Positions 54,345 to 61,601 of a stretch of DNA of 64,000 bases are shown one piece after another. Origin of the DNA: JAVKSL01 sp050744085 (GTDB lineage Bacteria; Actinomycetota; Acidimicrobiia; Acidimicrobiales; JAJPHD01). How positions within the stretch are numbered: the stretch's first letter is position 1; each line of letters opens with the position of its first letter. Below the pieces are notes generated by a model, which searched no databases, was not told the origin of the DNA, and saw nothing but the letters and a program-made list of their open reading frames with translations. The stretch spans positions 4,524 to 68,523 of the forward strand of contig JBOGGU010000009.1 of the NCBI GenBank assembly GCA_050744085.1. The letters run 5' to 3'. The translations under genes were made by a program, and so were the position numbers.

Positions 54345-55601
54345 ATGGGCGTCTATGAGGAGCACCAAAGCGAATTGGACCCGACACATCCCAGGCGGGC
54401 CGTGACGCGCCTCGACGTAGTGCAGGCAACCAGTTCGGGTCCAGTCGTTGGCCACGCGTCTGTGCTGGTACTGCAGCGCCTAATTGGCAACCGCGCGGTG
54501 GCCTCGCTGCTCTCGCGAGCGGTAAGTGTTCCGGCGGCGGTCCCGGTACAGCGGGAACTTTACCTCGGCGGCAGCGATATGGCGGAAGCATCCCTTCCGG
54601 CTCCGGAGAATCTTGGCAAAGCGGAGCGTGCCGGGCCAGGGGTGGTGGAACGGCTGAGCGAAATGCTCACGGATGGCATCAGGCACGAATTTGACGACTG
54701 GCCTGCTGCGATCGTCGACGCGGCCCGCCAAGAGGGCGTTGTCGGAGCGCAGTTCCCACCTAAGCGCAAGTGGGAAGCGGATGAGTCCGACAGCGACTCC
54801 GAGGCGGAAGCAGTGAACAACGCCACCAAGCGGCGGCGAATTGTGGATACGCCGAAGGCTATCTTCAACGCCACCAAGTCCAAGGCGCGCAAGGGCAATA
54901 TCAGGACTCCCAAACAGAATCGCAGAACCAAGCGCAAGCGGGATAAGAGCAGAGAAGTGCAGAGAGTGGACAACTGGGCAAAGACTGCCTTGGAGGTGAC
55001 GAAGCAGCAGCTCTCGTTGGATGCCAAGGCGATTCATCAAGAGGCCCTAGGGGGCGGCTCGCGGCGGTCCTTCGGGGCAACCACCGTGGTGACAGCTGCC
55101 TTGCTCGATTTACACGGGACCGTACAGAAGTTTATGTTCACCAATCTCAAAAGCATGGTCTCGAAAGCTCTGTGTGACGCGGCGGCTCGGAGAGGATACC
55201 AATCGATTGCCGCGCAGCAATCTCACGCTGAAGGGGAACTTATCCAGTACGTACGCGTGGCCCGGAAGGGATTCTACAGCATCCAAGCCATTGGCTGCGA
55301 CAAGGACCACTGTGTCGAGTGCGATGAGGTGCTACGCAAAGTGATTGGCAATTACGAGACAAGTCTTGGGGTTGGCTCCAAGCCCTTCAAGAACTACTAC
55401 ATTCCAGAGGCTCTCGGGGTAGCCTTCGGAAAGAACTACACGAGCCAGACCGATCCCGCGGACGCTAAAGCGATGCTGCGTCACGACGCGGAGGACAGTG
55501 CCGCGACCCGTAAGCAAAAGAGGGAGGAGCGGAAGCGCCAAAGGGTAGAAGCGCCGGTTCAAAGCGGGGAGGACAAGGAAGAGGAGGAGGAAGGCGATTG
55601 A
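54345..55601 (+). CDS. putative secreted deaminase-type effector/toxin with LQR-x2-GNRAV segment and basic (nuclear-signal-like) stretches
   Basis: No full-length relative is recognised. The N-terminus contains LQRLIGNRAVASLLSR (43-58), a motif of effectors associated with extracellular contractile injection systems and related DUF4157-type proteins. Residues 138-210 are strongly charged, with PPKRKW, an acidic run, NATKRRRIVD and KRKRDKSREVQR, resembling bipartite nuclear localisation signals. Near the C-terminus HAEGEL (H294-E296) and HCVEC (C323, C326) have the spacing of the zinc site of the deaminase superfamily. The last 30 residues are charged. The DNA is clearly lower in GC than its neighbours. 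A deaminase toxin aimed at eukaryotic nuclei is inference; no injection-system structural genes or immunity gene are seen. Confidence 0.6.
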   Translation: MGVYEEHQSELDPTHPRRAVTRLDVVQATSSGPVVGHASVLVLQRLIGNRAVASLLSRAVSVPAAVPVQRELYLGGSDMAEASLPAPENLGKAERAGPGVVERLSEMLTDGIRHEFDDWPAAIVDAARQEGVVGAQFPPKRKWEADESDSDSEAEAVNNATKRRRIVDTPKAIFNATKSKARKGNIRTPKQNRRTKRKRDKSREVQRVDNWAKTALEVTKQQLSLDAKAIHQEALGGGSRRSFGATTVVTAALLDLHGTVQKFMFTNLKSMVSKALCDAAARRGYQSIAAQQSHAEGELIQYVRVARKGFYSIQAIGCDKDHCVECDEVLRKVIGNYETSLGVGSKPFKNYYIPEALGVAFGKNYTSQTDPADAKAMLRHDAEDSAATRKQKREERKRQRVEAPVQSGEDKEEEEEGD

Positions 55602-55944
55602 CGGAGACGATCTGTTTGGAGGTCGCCGACCTGGGGAAGGGCAAACAACCAATGCGACGAGCCCCCATGATGGCGGGGTTGGCAGATAGCGACCAGGCGA
55701 GGCCCGGTCCTCGGCGACGCCAGTTCAGCGCCACGTAGAAGACGCGCACCTTGGAGGATAACAACGCCTGGCCGATTCGGGCGCCGGGCGCCAAGGGACT
55801 CCCGCTGAGGAGGGAGGGGCTGTACTCCAGCGACATCGGGTAGTGGCGTAGGGCTTCAGAGACCGGCGTCGACGCCGGGTTGGCGCCCAAGTCTCGAAGG
55901 CCCGAGTCAACCAGGACAAGGAGGTCGAGGCCCTTCACAGGCAT
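55465..55944 (-). CDS. doubtful hypothetical frame, 159 aa, antisense to the deaminase-like gene end
   Basis: A frame from an ATG at 55944 (MPVKGLDLLVLVDSG) overlaps the 3' end of the deaminase-like gene by 137 bp. It has a hydrophobic start and no recognised motif. The space 55602-56283 has no better candidate. It could be an immunity gene or noise; evidence is too thin to choose. Confidence 0.2.
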   Translation of the reverse strand: MPVKGLDLLVLVDSGLRDLGANPASTPVSEALRHYPMSLEYSPSLLSGSPLAPGARIGQALLSSKVRVFYVALNWRRRGPGLAWSLSANPAIMGARRIGCLPFPRSATSKQIVSVNRLPPPLPCPPRFEPALLPFGASAPPSFAYGSRHCPPRRDAASL

Positions 55945-56283
55945 CTGTGGCGTAGACCACCAGACTGTCAAGGTTATGCTTGAGCGCTCAGCCGCTGTGC
56001 ACGCAGGCGCCGAGCCCCCGGCACGCTCCGTGCGTTCCCGCAACTTCGAAATCGTGGCCGAGGTCGTGGCTGCTGTCTACCTAATGAGTATAGACCCCGC
56101 TCTCGGTGTTCATGGGAGACGCCGTGAGAGCGCGGGAGAACCATCCGCCGGCCATACTGGTAGCTGACGGTAGGAAGCGGCAAGACGGAGTCTTCGTCCG
56201 CCGACGTGGACACCAGCATTGATGCTGGTCAGAGGCAATATTGGAGGATACCGGGACCAGCTGGTAGGCTCTGGGCAAGTTCT
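55602..56283. other. gene-poor 680-bp stretch before the tRNAs
   Basis: No confident gene is seen. The only structured feature is an 8-bp inverted repeat ACCAGCAT (56212-56219) with ATGCTGGT (56222-56229) and a 2-nt loop, which could be an operator or terminator. Base composition stays below that of the flanking core genes. It may be a decayed part of the acquired block. Confidence 0.5.
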
Positions 56284-56356
56284 TCCGGGGTAGCTCAATT
56301 GGCAGAGCAACGGACTGTTAATCCGTTTGTTGAGAGTTCGAGTCTCTCCCCCGGAG
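56284..56356 (+). tRNA. tRNA-Asn (GTT)
   Basis: The cloverleaf is complete: acceptor TCCGGGG pairs with CCCCGGA (56349-56355) with discriminator G. The D arm is GCTCAATTGGCAGAGC, and the anticodon arm ACGGA-CTGTTAA-TCCGT has anticodon GTT. The T arm is GAGAGTTCGAGTCTCTC. CCA is not encoded. Confidence 0.95.
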
Positions 56357-56362
56357 CTCGAC

Positions 56363-56435
56363 GGGCCCGTAGCTCAGTGGTCAGAGCGGGGGACTCATAA
56401 TCCCTTGGTCGCAGGTTCGATCCCTGCCGGGCCCA
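56363..56435 (+). tRNA. tRNA-Met (CAT)
   Basis: Acceptor GGGCCCG pairs with CGGGCCC (56428-56434). The D arm is GCTCAGTGGTCAGAGC, the anticodon arm GGGGA-CTCATAA-TCCCT, and the T arm GCAGGTTCGATCCCTGC. The anticodon is CAT. Elongator Met is likelier than initiator because the anticodon stem lacks three G:C pairs of initiator type. A tRNA-Ile2 read by modified C cannot be excluded from sequence alone. Confidence 0.9.
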
Positions 56436-56586
56436 CCGGCCGGATAAGTGCTGGTAGTACGTCGTGCAGGTGGTTGTCAGTTCGTGAAGCTGGCGCTGAC
56501 GGTGCATAGTTCCGTCCGTCTACCGTCGATCAGCTGCGTTCACCGCGGGTTGAGGTGACAGAGTACGCGCTACACTTCGGCCATCC

Positions 56587-56902
56587 GTGCGTGGTGACCT
56601 GTATCGGCTCCGGGCACCCAAGGACCGCGTGGCCACGAACAGACCGGCTCCGCTTTGCAGTGGTCGTGCAGTCTGAGGATCTCCCCCTTTCCACTTGGAT
56701 CATCGCGCCCACGTCGACCGGGCGGAGGGCGGCGTCGTTCCGGCCCGAGATCGAGGTAAATGGCGTCAGGACCCGTGTGATGGTCGAGCGGCTGACCGTT
56801 ATCGACGTGCAGGCCCGGCTTGGGGAGCTCGCCGGTCGCCTCGACACATCCGACCTGCAAGCCGTCGACTCCGCACTCTTTGCTGTTCTGGGCTTGGATT
56901 AG
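56587..56902 (+). pseudogene. MazF/PemK-type toxin gene with two frameshifts
   Basis: A MazF-like toxin reads correctly only by switching frame twice. From GTG 56587 frame 1 gives VRGDLYRLRAPKD. After two extra bases near 56629 another frame gives GHEQTG. After two more near 56649 the third gives RFAVVVQSEDLPLSTWIIAPTST and the normal C-terminus ending VLGLD. The RGD start, GHEQxG and VVVQS motifs are typical of the family. Each break equals two added bases or one lost, so the gene looks inactivated (or contains sequencing errors). The 5' part would otherwise be read as an unrelated peptide. No antitoxin gene precedes it. Confidence 0.7.
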
Positions 56903-57002
56903 GATTAGGTCACGGTCCGCCCGGTAGGCGGGAGCCGGGTGGACCAGCTCTCAACGCCAGCTCAGCGGGGTAGGCCGGCTCAACCGGGCCAGCGGGAACG
57001 CA

Positions 57003-57614
57003 CTAGCTGGAGTCAGGGCGGCCGAGCTGGGCATCCAGCTTCGCGGTGAGCTTTGGCGAGGCGACCAGGGTCCCTGCGCCCATCAGGGCGAGCGAGCCCA
57101 CCACCGCGACGACCAACCCGGAGCCGATCCTGACCTGTATGCCGATCGAACCACTGGGCGCGGTGACCCAGAACAACACCGCGCCCAGTATCGCCGCCCC
57201 GCCACTGGCCACGAGCAAGTGACCTGCCAGCGAGTTACTGAACGCCGCTGCGCTCCTACGGCGCCGACCGCCGAGGCGAAGGTTCGCTGCGACCACGATC
57301 GCCAGACCGGCGAGCCAGGCGGCGAAGCTGAGCCATCCCCAGCTATTGAACCCGTTTTCCGAGACGTGGACCAGATCCAGTGCGTTCGCCGAGAGCCAGG
57401 GCAACAACAAGCCAACGAACATCACCACGAGCGCAAAGCTGGCAATGACCAGGCCGATTGGTGCGCTCCGGATCCGAGTTATCCATGCCGGCTCCGCCCG
57501 GTACTGCGGGCTCCCATGTGCCGCCGCCGGTCCAGGGTCGACCGGAGCGCTGCAAGATGCGCAGAACCGCGCTCCAAAGGGCACAGTGGCCCCACAGACC
57601 GCACATACAGGCAT
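57003..57614 (-). CDS. zinc-ribbon membrane protein, 203 aa
   Basis: The N-terminus has a zinc ribbon CAVCGATVPFGARFCASC (two CxxC pairs), then a Pro/Ala linker and about four hydrophobic segments (VIASFALVVMFVGLLLPWLS, FAAWLAGLAIVVAANL, LLVASGGAAILGAVLFWV, GLVVAVVGSLALMGAGTLV). Function is unknown. The ATG at 57614 (MPVCAVCG) gives a sensible start; a longer frame upstream adds a basic extension. It is convergent with the mazF remnant and divergent from the next gene. Confidence 0.7.
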   Translation of the reverse strand: MPVCAVCGATVPFGARFCASCSAPVDPGPAAAHGSPQYRAEPAWITRIRSAPIGLVIASFALVVMFVGLLLPWLSANALDLVHVSENGFNSWGWLSFAAWLAGLAIVVAANLRLGGRRRRSAAAFSNSLAGHLLVASGGAAILGAVLFWVTAPSGSIGIQVRIGSGLVVAVVGSLALMGAGTLVASPKLTAKLDAQLGRPDSS

Positions 57615-57718
57615 CAGTGGCTCCCGCTTTCGTCCAAGCTCATGGCCCAAGTATTACATCCACCCGTGGCCGGTGCTCGCGGGCAACCGCGACGGCATGG
57701 GGATGCCACACTGTGAGG

Positions 57719-58144
57719 ATGCCCAGCCTGCGGCGTCGAACCGCCGTGCCTGCCGAAGACGACAACACCCGCATCGTTAGCTACGGCCAGGCGCATCCCG
57801 ACTCCTCCGCCGGTGCCTGGCATGGCCCAGCCGTCGGTTTCGTCGTGGCGTTCACCACCGACCTGGAGGCCCATCGCTCCGACTTGGAGCGCCTGGTGTT
57901 GGACCCAGATCGGCTCCAGGTGGTCTGGGTCCGTTACACCTACCGACAGCTGGAGCAGGTCATGGACGAGATCGCCCCCCTCGTGAGGGACCGGGCGATC
58001 ACCGCCTACGGACCTGAACCCCGCACCAACACGGTCCGGGTCCGGGTGCTGGCGGAGCATGTGGAAGGGGTCCGCGCTCGCCTGGAGCGTCTCTACGGCG
58101 ACCGTGTGAGCGTCGTCGAGGGAGGCCGTTTCGGCTGGGTGTAG
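57719..58144 (+). CDS. hypothetical protein, 141 aa
   Basis: The product (MPSLRRRTAVPAEDDNTRIVSYGQAH...) has strand-helix alternations (FVVAFTTDLEAHRSDLERLVL, VVWVRYTYRQLEQVMDEIAPL, VRVRVLAEHVEGVRARLERLYG) and looks soluble. No family is recognised. The GC content is typical of the chromosome. The ATG at 57719 lies 104 bp from the divergent zinc-ribbon gene. The 243 bp downstream to the ClC start show a G-run and no other feature. Confidence 0.6.
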   Translation: MPSLRRRTAVPAEDDNTRIVSYGQAHPDSSAGAWHGPAVGFVVAFTTDLEAHRSDLERLVLDPDRLQVVWVRYTYRQLEQVMDEIAPLVRDRAITAYGPEPRTNTVRVRVLAEHVEGVRARLERLYGDRVSVVEGGRFGWV

Positions 58145-58387
58145 GCCGATTCTCGACAGCTAGGCCCATCCTCAGTCAGGCCGTTGTGAGGTCAACGATC
58201 GCTCTGAGGGGGGGGTCACGACCTCGGCCCGCCGCCAGCGCTACTATTGGCCTGTGAGCGCAAAGCCGCACGCCCCCTGGTGAGGGCGAGGTGGCCACGG
58301 TCGAGCGGACGGCAGCCACGGCCGAGCGAGCGTTTGCGCGACCCCCAACCGCTGATCAAGAGCCGACTGCCCTCTGGCCGGGGGGCG

Positions 58388-59722
58388 ATGGAGCAACCAA
58401 ACGTCAACAGCGACGGGGATGCAGCCCTCACCCTGCGGTTCTGGGCCATGCTCGTCCTGACGGGAGTGGCGACAGGGCTGTTCGGCGCCTTGATGATGCT
58501 CATCTTGTTCAGCGTGGAGCACCTGGCCTTCAACTTCCACACCGGAAGCTTCCAATCCGCCGTCGAAAGGGTGTCTGCTTGGCATCGGGTCCTGCCCCTG
58601 GTCATCGCGGGCGCCTTTGGGGGGGTGGCCTGGTACCTCCTACGTCACTACACCCCGAATGAGCGCTCGGAGGTCGACGAAGCCATCTGGGCAGGCGACG
58701 GCAAGCTGTCGTTCCGTCGCTGCCTGGGCAGCGGGCTCATCTCAGAGGTGGTCATCGGCATGGGAGCCTCGATCGGCCGCGAGAACGCCCCCAAGCTCAT
58801 GGGCGGGGCCTCGGCGAGCGTCCTGGCTGGATGGTCGGGGCTCAGCACCGCCCAACGCCGCCTTCTCGTGGCATGCGGGGGGGGCGCCGGGTTTGCCGCC
58901 GTCTACAACGTACCCCTCGCGGGCGCCTTGTTCACAGCCGAGATCCTGCTCGGCAGCCTCAGCCTGCCCGTCGTGCTCCCTGCCCTTGCATGCTCGTCGA
59001 TCGCCACCGTCACCGCATGGATCTACCTGCCCGTCCACCCCACCTACGTGAACATAGGAGCATTCGCGTTCCGGCCGAACCTGCTTGTGTGGGCCCTTGT
59101 CGCCGGACCGCTGGTCGGCGTTTTCGCGACGGGCTACATACGGCTCGTGGGTTGGGTATCCCACCATCGCGTCGCCGGGCGCAAGGCCCTCGCGGCCCCC
59201 CTTGTGGCGTTCACCATCCTCGGGCTTGTCGGGATCAAGTACCCGCAGCTATTCGGGAACGGCAAGGACATGGCCCACGCAGCCTTCCTCGGCGGGGGGA
59301 CACTCGGCCTGCTCGCCGCCCTTGCGTTCCTCAAGCCGATCGTCACCTCCCTCTGCCTGGGCAGCGGCGCCTCTGGCGGTCTGTTCACGCCCGTGATGAG
59401 CACCGGCGCCGTCCTCGGGGGCTTCATGGGCCTCGCCTGGTCGCAGCTCTGGCCCGGCTCCCCGGTCGGCGCATACGCGATGATCGGCGCCGCCGCGATG
59501 ATCGGTGCCGGGATGCAGGCGCCCCTCGCCGCGCTCGCCTTGATCTTGGAGCTCACCCATTCGGGATTCTCCATCCTTGTCCCCATGGCTACTGCCACGG
59601 TCCTCGCCACCGTCGTCTCCCGCCACATCGACGGCTACTCGATCTATTCAGCCCGCCTCCCCGCCCAGCCCTCACCACCGCCCGCCACCGACCTACCGCC
59701 GTCCGCCACCGACCCTCCCTGA
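58388..59722 (+). CDS. ClC-family chloride channel or chloride/proton antiporter
   Basis: A 444-residue ClC protein with about twelve membrane segments. The ion-path signatures are GMGASIGRENAPKLMG (GxEGP-like region with R/E), GGGAGFAAVYNVPLAGALFTAEI, and GSGASGGLFTPVMSTGAVLGG. The equivalent of the gating Glu is changed to GRENAP, where E precedes the usual position, so channel or exchanger behaviour is unclear. It lacks CBS domains. The C-terminal 20 residues are Pro-rich repeats (PPATDLPPSATDPP). The ATG at 58388 gives the normal first helix. Confidence 0.9.
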   Translation: MEQPNVNSDGDAALTLRFWAMLVLTGVATGLFGALMMLILFSVEHLAFNFHTGSFQSAVERVSAWHRVLPLVIAGAFGGVAWYLLRHYTPNERSEVDEAIWAGDGKLSFRRCLGSGLISEVVIGMGASIGRENAPKLMGGASASVLAGWSGLSTAQRRLLVACGGGAGFAAVYNVPLAGALFTAEILLGSLSLPVVLPALACSSIATVTAWIYLPVHPTYVNIGAFAFRPNLLVWALVAGPLVGVFATGYIRLVGWVSHHRVAGRKALAAPLVAFTILGLVGIKYPQLFGNGKDMAHAAFLGGGTLGLLAALAFLKPIVTSLCLGSGASGGLFTPVMSTGAVLGGFMGLAWSQLWPGSPVGAYAMIGAAAMIGAGMQAPLAALALILELTHSGFSILVPMATATVLATVVSRHIDGYSIYSARLPAQPSPPPATDLPPSATDPP

Positions 59723-59783
59723 ACTGGGGAAGGCGCAACTCGTATACGCGCGAAGTCACCGGAATGGGGCGTGGGGCGGGAAG

Positions 59784-59803
59784 CCCACGGCTTTAGCCGT
59801 TGG
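59784..59803 (+). other. left-end hairpin of the IS element
   Basis: CCCACGGC and GCCGTTGG pair with one mismatch around TTTA. TnpA binds such imperfect hairpins to recognise the end. Confidence 0.7.
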
Positions 59804-59887
59804 AGGGAGAGCCCCGCTCGGGCCGTAGGCCCGACCTTGGGTGCCTGAGCTGGTCGGAAGCAAGCAGTGATACACCCTCATGCCACA

Positions 59888-60298
59888 ATGAGCCCTGTGG
59901 GCTACCGCTCGACCAACAAGACGGTGTACTCGGCCAAGTCCCACCACACTGCTCCGCAGGGGCAACGGAAGTACCGCCGACGGGTACTGGTCGGGCGGGT
60001 GGAGGCCCGGCTCAAGGAGATCATCGCCGAGGTTGCGGTTGAGCTTGGGGCAGCCATCATCGAGGTGGAGGTGATGCCCGACCACGTGCACCTGCTGGTG
60101 GAGATCCCCCCGACGGTGGCGCTGTCTCGCTTTGTCGGGCTTCTGAAGGGCCGCTCGTCTCGGCTTTTGCGCCAGGAGTTCGTCCACCTCCACCGGATGG
60201 CGGCGCTTTGGAGTCCCTCGTGGTTCGTCTCCACCGTGGGTGGCGCCCCCCTGGAGGTGGTGCGACGCTACGTCGAGAACCAGAAGGCGGCCGCGTAG
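59888..60298 (+). CDS. tnpA: IS200-type transposase TnpA (Y1 HUH)
   Basis: The 136-residue protein is a single-strand transposase of the IS200/IS605 family. The HUH metal-binding motif appears as DHVHLLVEIP, and the nucleophile tyrosine in VVRRYVENQK near the C-terminus. YRSTNKTVYSAKSHHT is the family-typical N-terminus. The ATG at 59888 fits; an earlier ATG at 59867 adds seven residues. It appears intact and is followed directly (TAGATG) by tnpB. Confidence 0.9.
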   Translation: MSPVGYRSTNKTVYSAKSHHTAPQGQRKYRRRVLVGRVEARLKEIIAEVAVELGAAIIEVEVMPDHVHLLVEIPPTVALSRFVGLLKGRSSRLLRQEFVHLHRMAALWSPSWFVSTVGGAPLEVVRRYVENQKAAA

Positions 60299-61536
60299 AT
60301 GGCCCTCGTCGAGGTCCGCTACCGCTACCGGCTGCGAGTCAGTCCGACCCAGGGCCAGGCCCTCCAAGGTGTGTTCGACACTTGTCGCTTCGTGTGGAAC
60401 ACAGCATTGGGGCGTTGGGGGGACCTGTGGCGACATGAGGACCTCTCGCTGTCCCACTCCGACGCCGACAAGGAGCTGACCGACTGGCGTTCTCGCTTCG
60501 AGTGGCTGGCGGCATCCCCGAGCGTCCCCCACCAACAGGTGCTGCGGGACCTCTACCGGGCCATCTCGGCGTTCTTCGACAAGGCCAACCCTGCCGGGCG
60601 GCCCGGTTCAAGCCCCGCAAGGCCGGCTACGCGACCGCCCGATGGACCAGGAGGGGCTTCGCTGTCTCGGGCAGCGGCCTCGGGCTCAGGACCGACGACC
60701 GCCTGGCGCTGGCCGTGGCAGGTGGGCGCATCCCCCTGCGGGTGGTGTGGTCCCGGCCGCTGCCCTGCGCCCCCACCAGCGTCAGCGTCTATCGAGACCG
60801 CGCCGGGCAGCACTGGGCCAGCTTCGTGGTCCGTGTCGAGGTTCCCGATGCGCCGGTGGGACGCAGCGGTGCAAGCACCGGCTTGGATGTGGGCCTTTCC
60901 ACCTTCGCCACCGCCGAGGACCCTGCGGGCGACGTGGCCAACCCTCGCTATGCCCGCGCAGCTGCCAAAGCCGTGGCTCGTTCTCAGCGCAACACGGCGA
61001 GGAAGGCCAAGGGATCGAAGGGCCGAGCCAAGGTCAAGCGCCAGGCGGCTCGGGTGGCTGCACGCGTCGCCAACCAGAGGGCCGACTTCCACCACAAGGC
61101 GGCCAGGGCGCTGGTGGGGGCCTACGATCGCATCGGCGTCGAGGACCTCAGGGTCAAGAACATGTCCCGACGAGGCAAGGGCCGCCACAAGGCCGGGCTC
61201 AATCGCTCCATCGCCGATGCCGGATGGCGCCAGTTCCGGGCGGTGCTGGCCTGGCAGGCAACCAAGGCAGGCAAGACGCTGGTGGTGCTCCCGGCCAGGG
61301 ACACCACGCAGCGGTGCAGCACTTGCGGGGCGACAGCCAAGCCCCGCATACAGCTCTCGGACCGGGTGTATAGGTGTCGGGCATGTGGGTTGGTCGCAGA
61401 CAGGGACCGCAACGCTGCTCGGAACCTGAACCCGGACCGTGCGGGACCGGACGGCGGGGCTGAACCGTCCGGATATGTCCCGGTGGGCGACGACGGCACT
61501 AAGCCCAAGGACCCTACGGGTGTCCTGGCAGCCTGA
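60299..61536 (+). pseudogene. tnpB: TnpB (RNA-guided nuclease of IS605) interrupted by a frameshift
   Basis: The N-terminal part (YRYRLRVSPTQGQALQGVFDTCRFVWNTALGRWGD) is in frame from the ATG at 60299. At about 60580-60605 the coding continues in another frame with RFKPRKAGYATARWT and runs to 61536. The second part has an intact RuvC-like set: STGLDVGLSTFAT (Asp), GVEDLRVKN (Glu), DRDRNAARN (Asp), and the zinc finger CSTCGA...CRACG. The break is one lost or two added bases, so the gene is either inactivated, sequenced wrongly or expressed by frameshifting. A guide RNA is expected to overlap the 3' end. Confidence 0.8.
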
Positions 61537-61546
61537 GCCCCAGAAT

Positions 61547-61574
61547 CCCACGGCTTTAGCGTGGGAGCAGTCAA
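61547..61574 (+). other. right-end hairpin of the IS element
   Basis: CCCACG (61547-61552) pairs with CGTGGG (61560-61565) around GCTTTAG, followed by AGCAGTCAA. Its stem matches the left-end hairpin core (CCCACGGCTTTAGC). Confidence 0.7.
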
Positions 61575-61601
61575 ACCCCAGCTCTCGCCTTCCACCACAA
61601 C

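Larger units (their letters stand above)
59760..61574 (+). mobile_element. IS200/IS605-family element
   Basis: The unit holds tnpA, a frameshifted tnpB and terminal hairpins. The left hairpin is CCCACGGC TTTA GCCGTTGG at 59784-59803, with one mismatch. The right hairpin CCCACG/CGTGGG surrounds GCTTTAG at 61547-61565, followed by TCAA (61571-61574). Ends of this family carry subterminal hairpins and no inverted terminal repeats or target duplication. Exact boundaries are estimated. Confidence 0.85.

Noticed and set aside
55599..55740. A 46-codon TTG-started frame overlapping the deaminase gene stop as a possible immunity peptide
   Set aside because: It is short, lacks a ribosome site and shows no fold or motif. 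Overlap alone was not enough.
56363..56435. tRNA-Ile2 (modified CAT) instead of tRNA-Met
   Set aside because: The anticodon arm and its flanks look more like an elongator Met. It cannot be excluded without identity-element analysis, so Met was kept with reduced certainty.
59726..59760. A degenerate P1-like palindrome at the left border of the IS element (GAACTGGGG ... GTATAC)
   Set aside because: Only nine bases match and the arms do not pair, so it is not counted as a copy.
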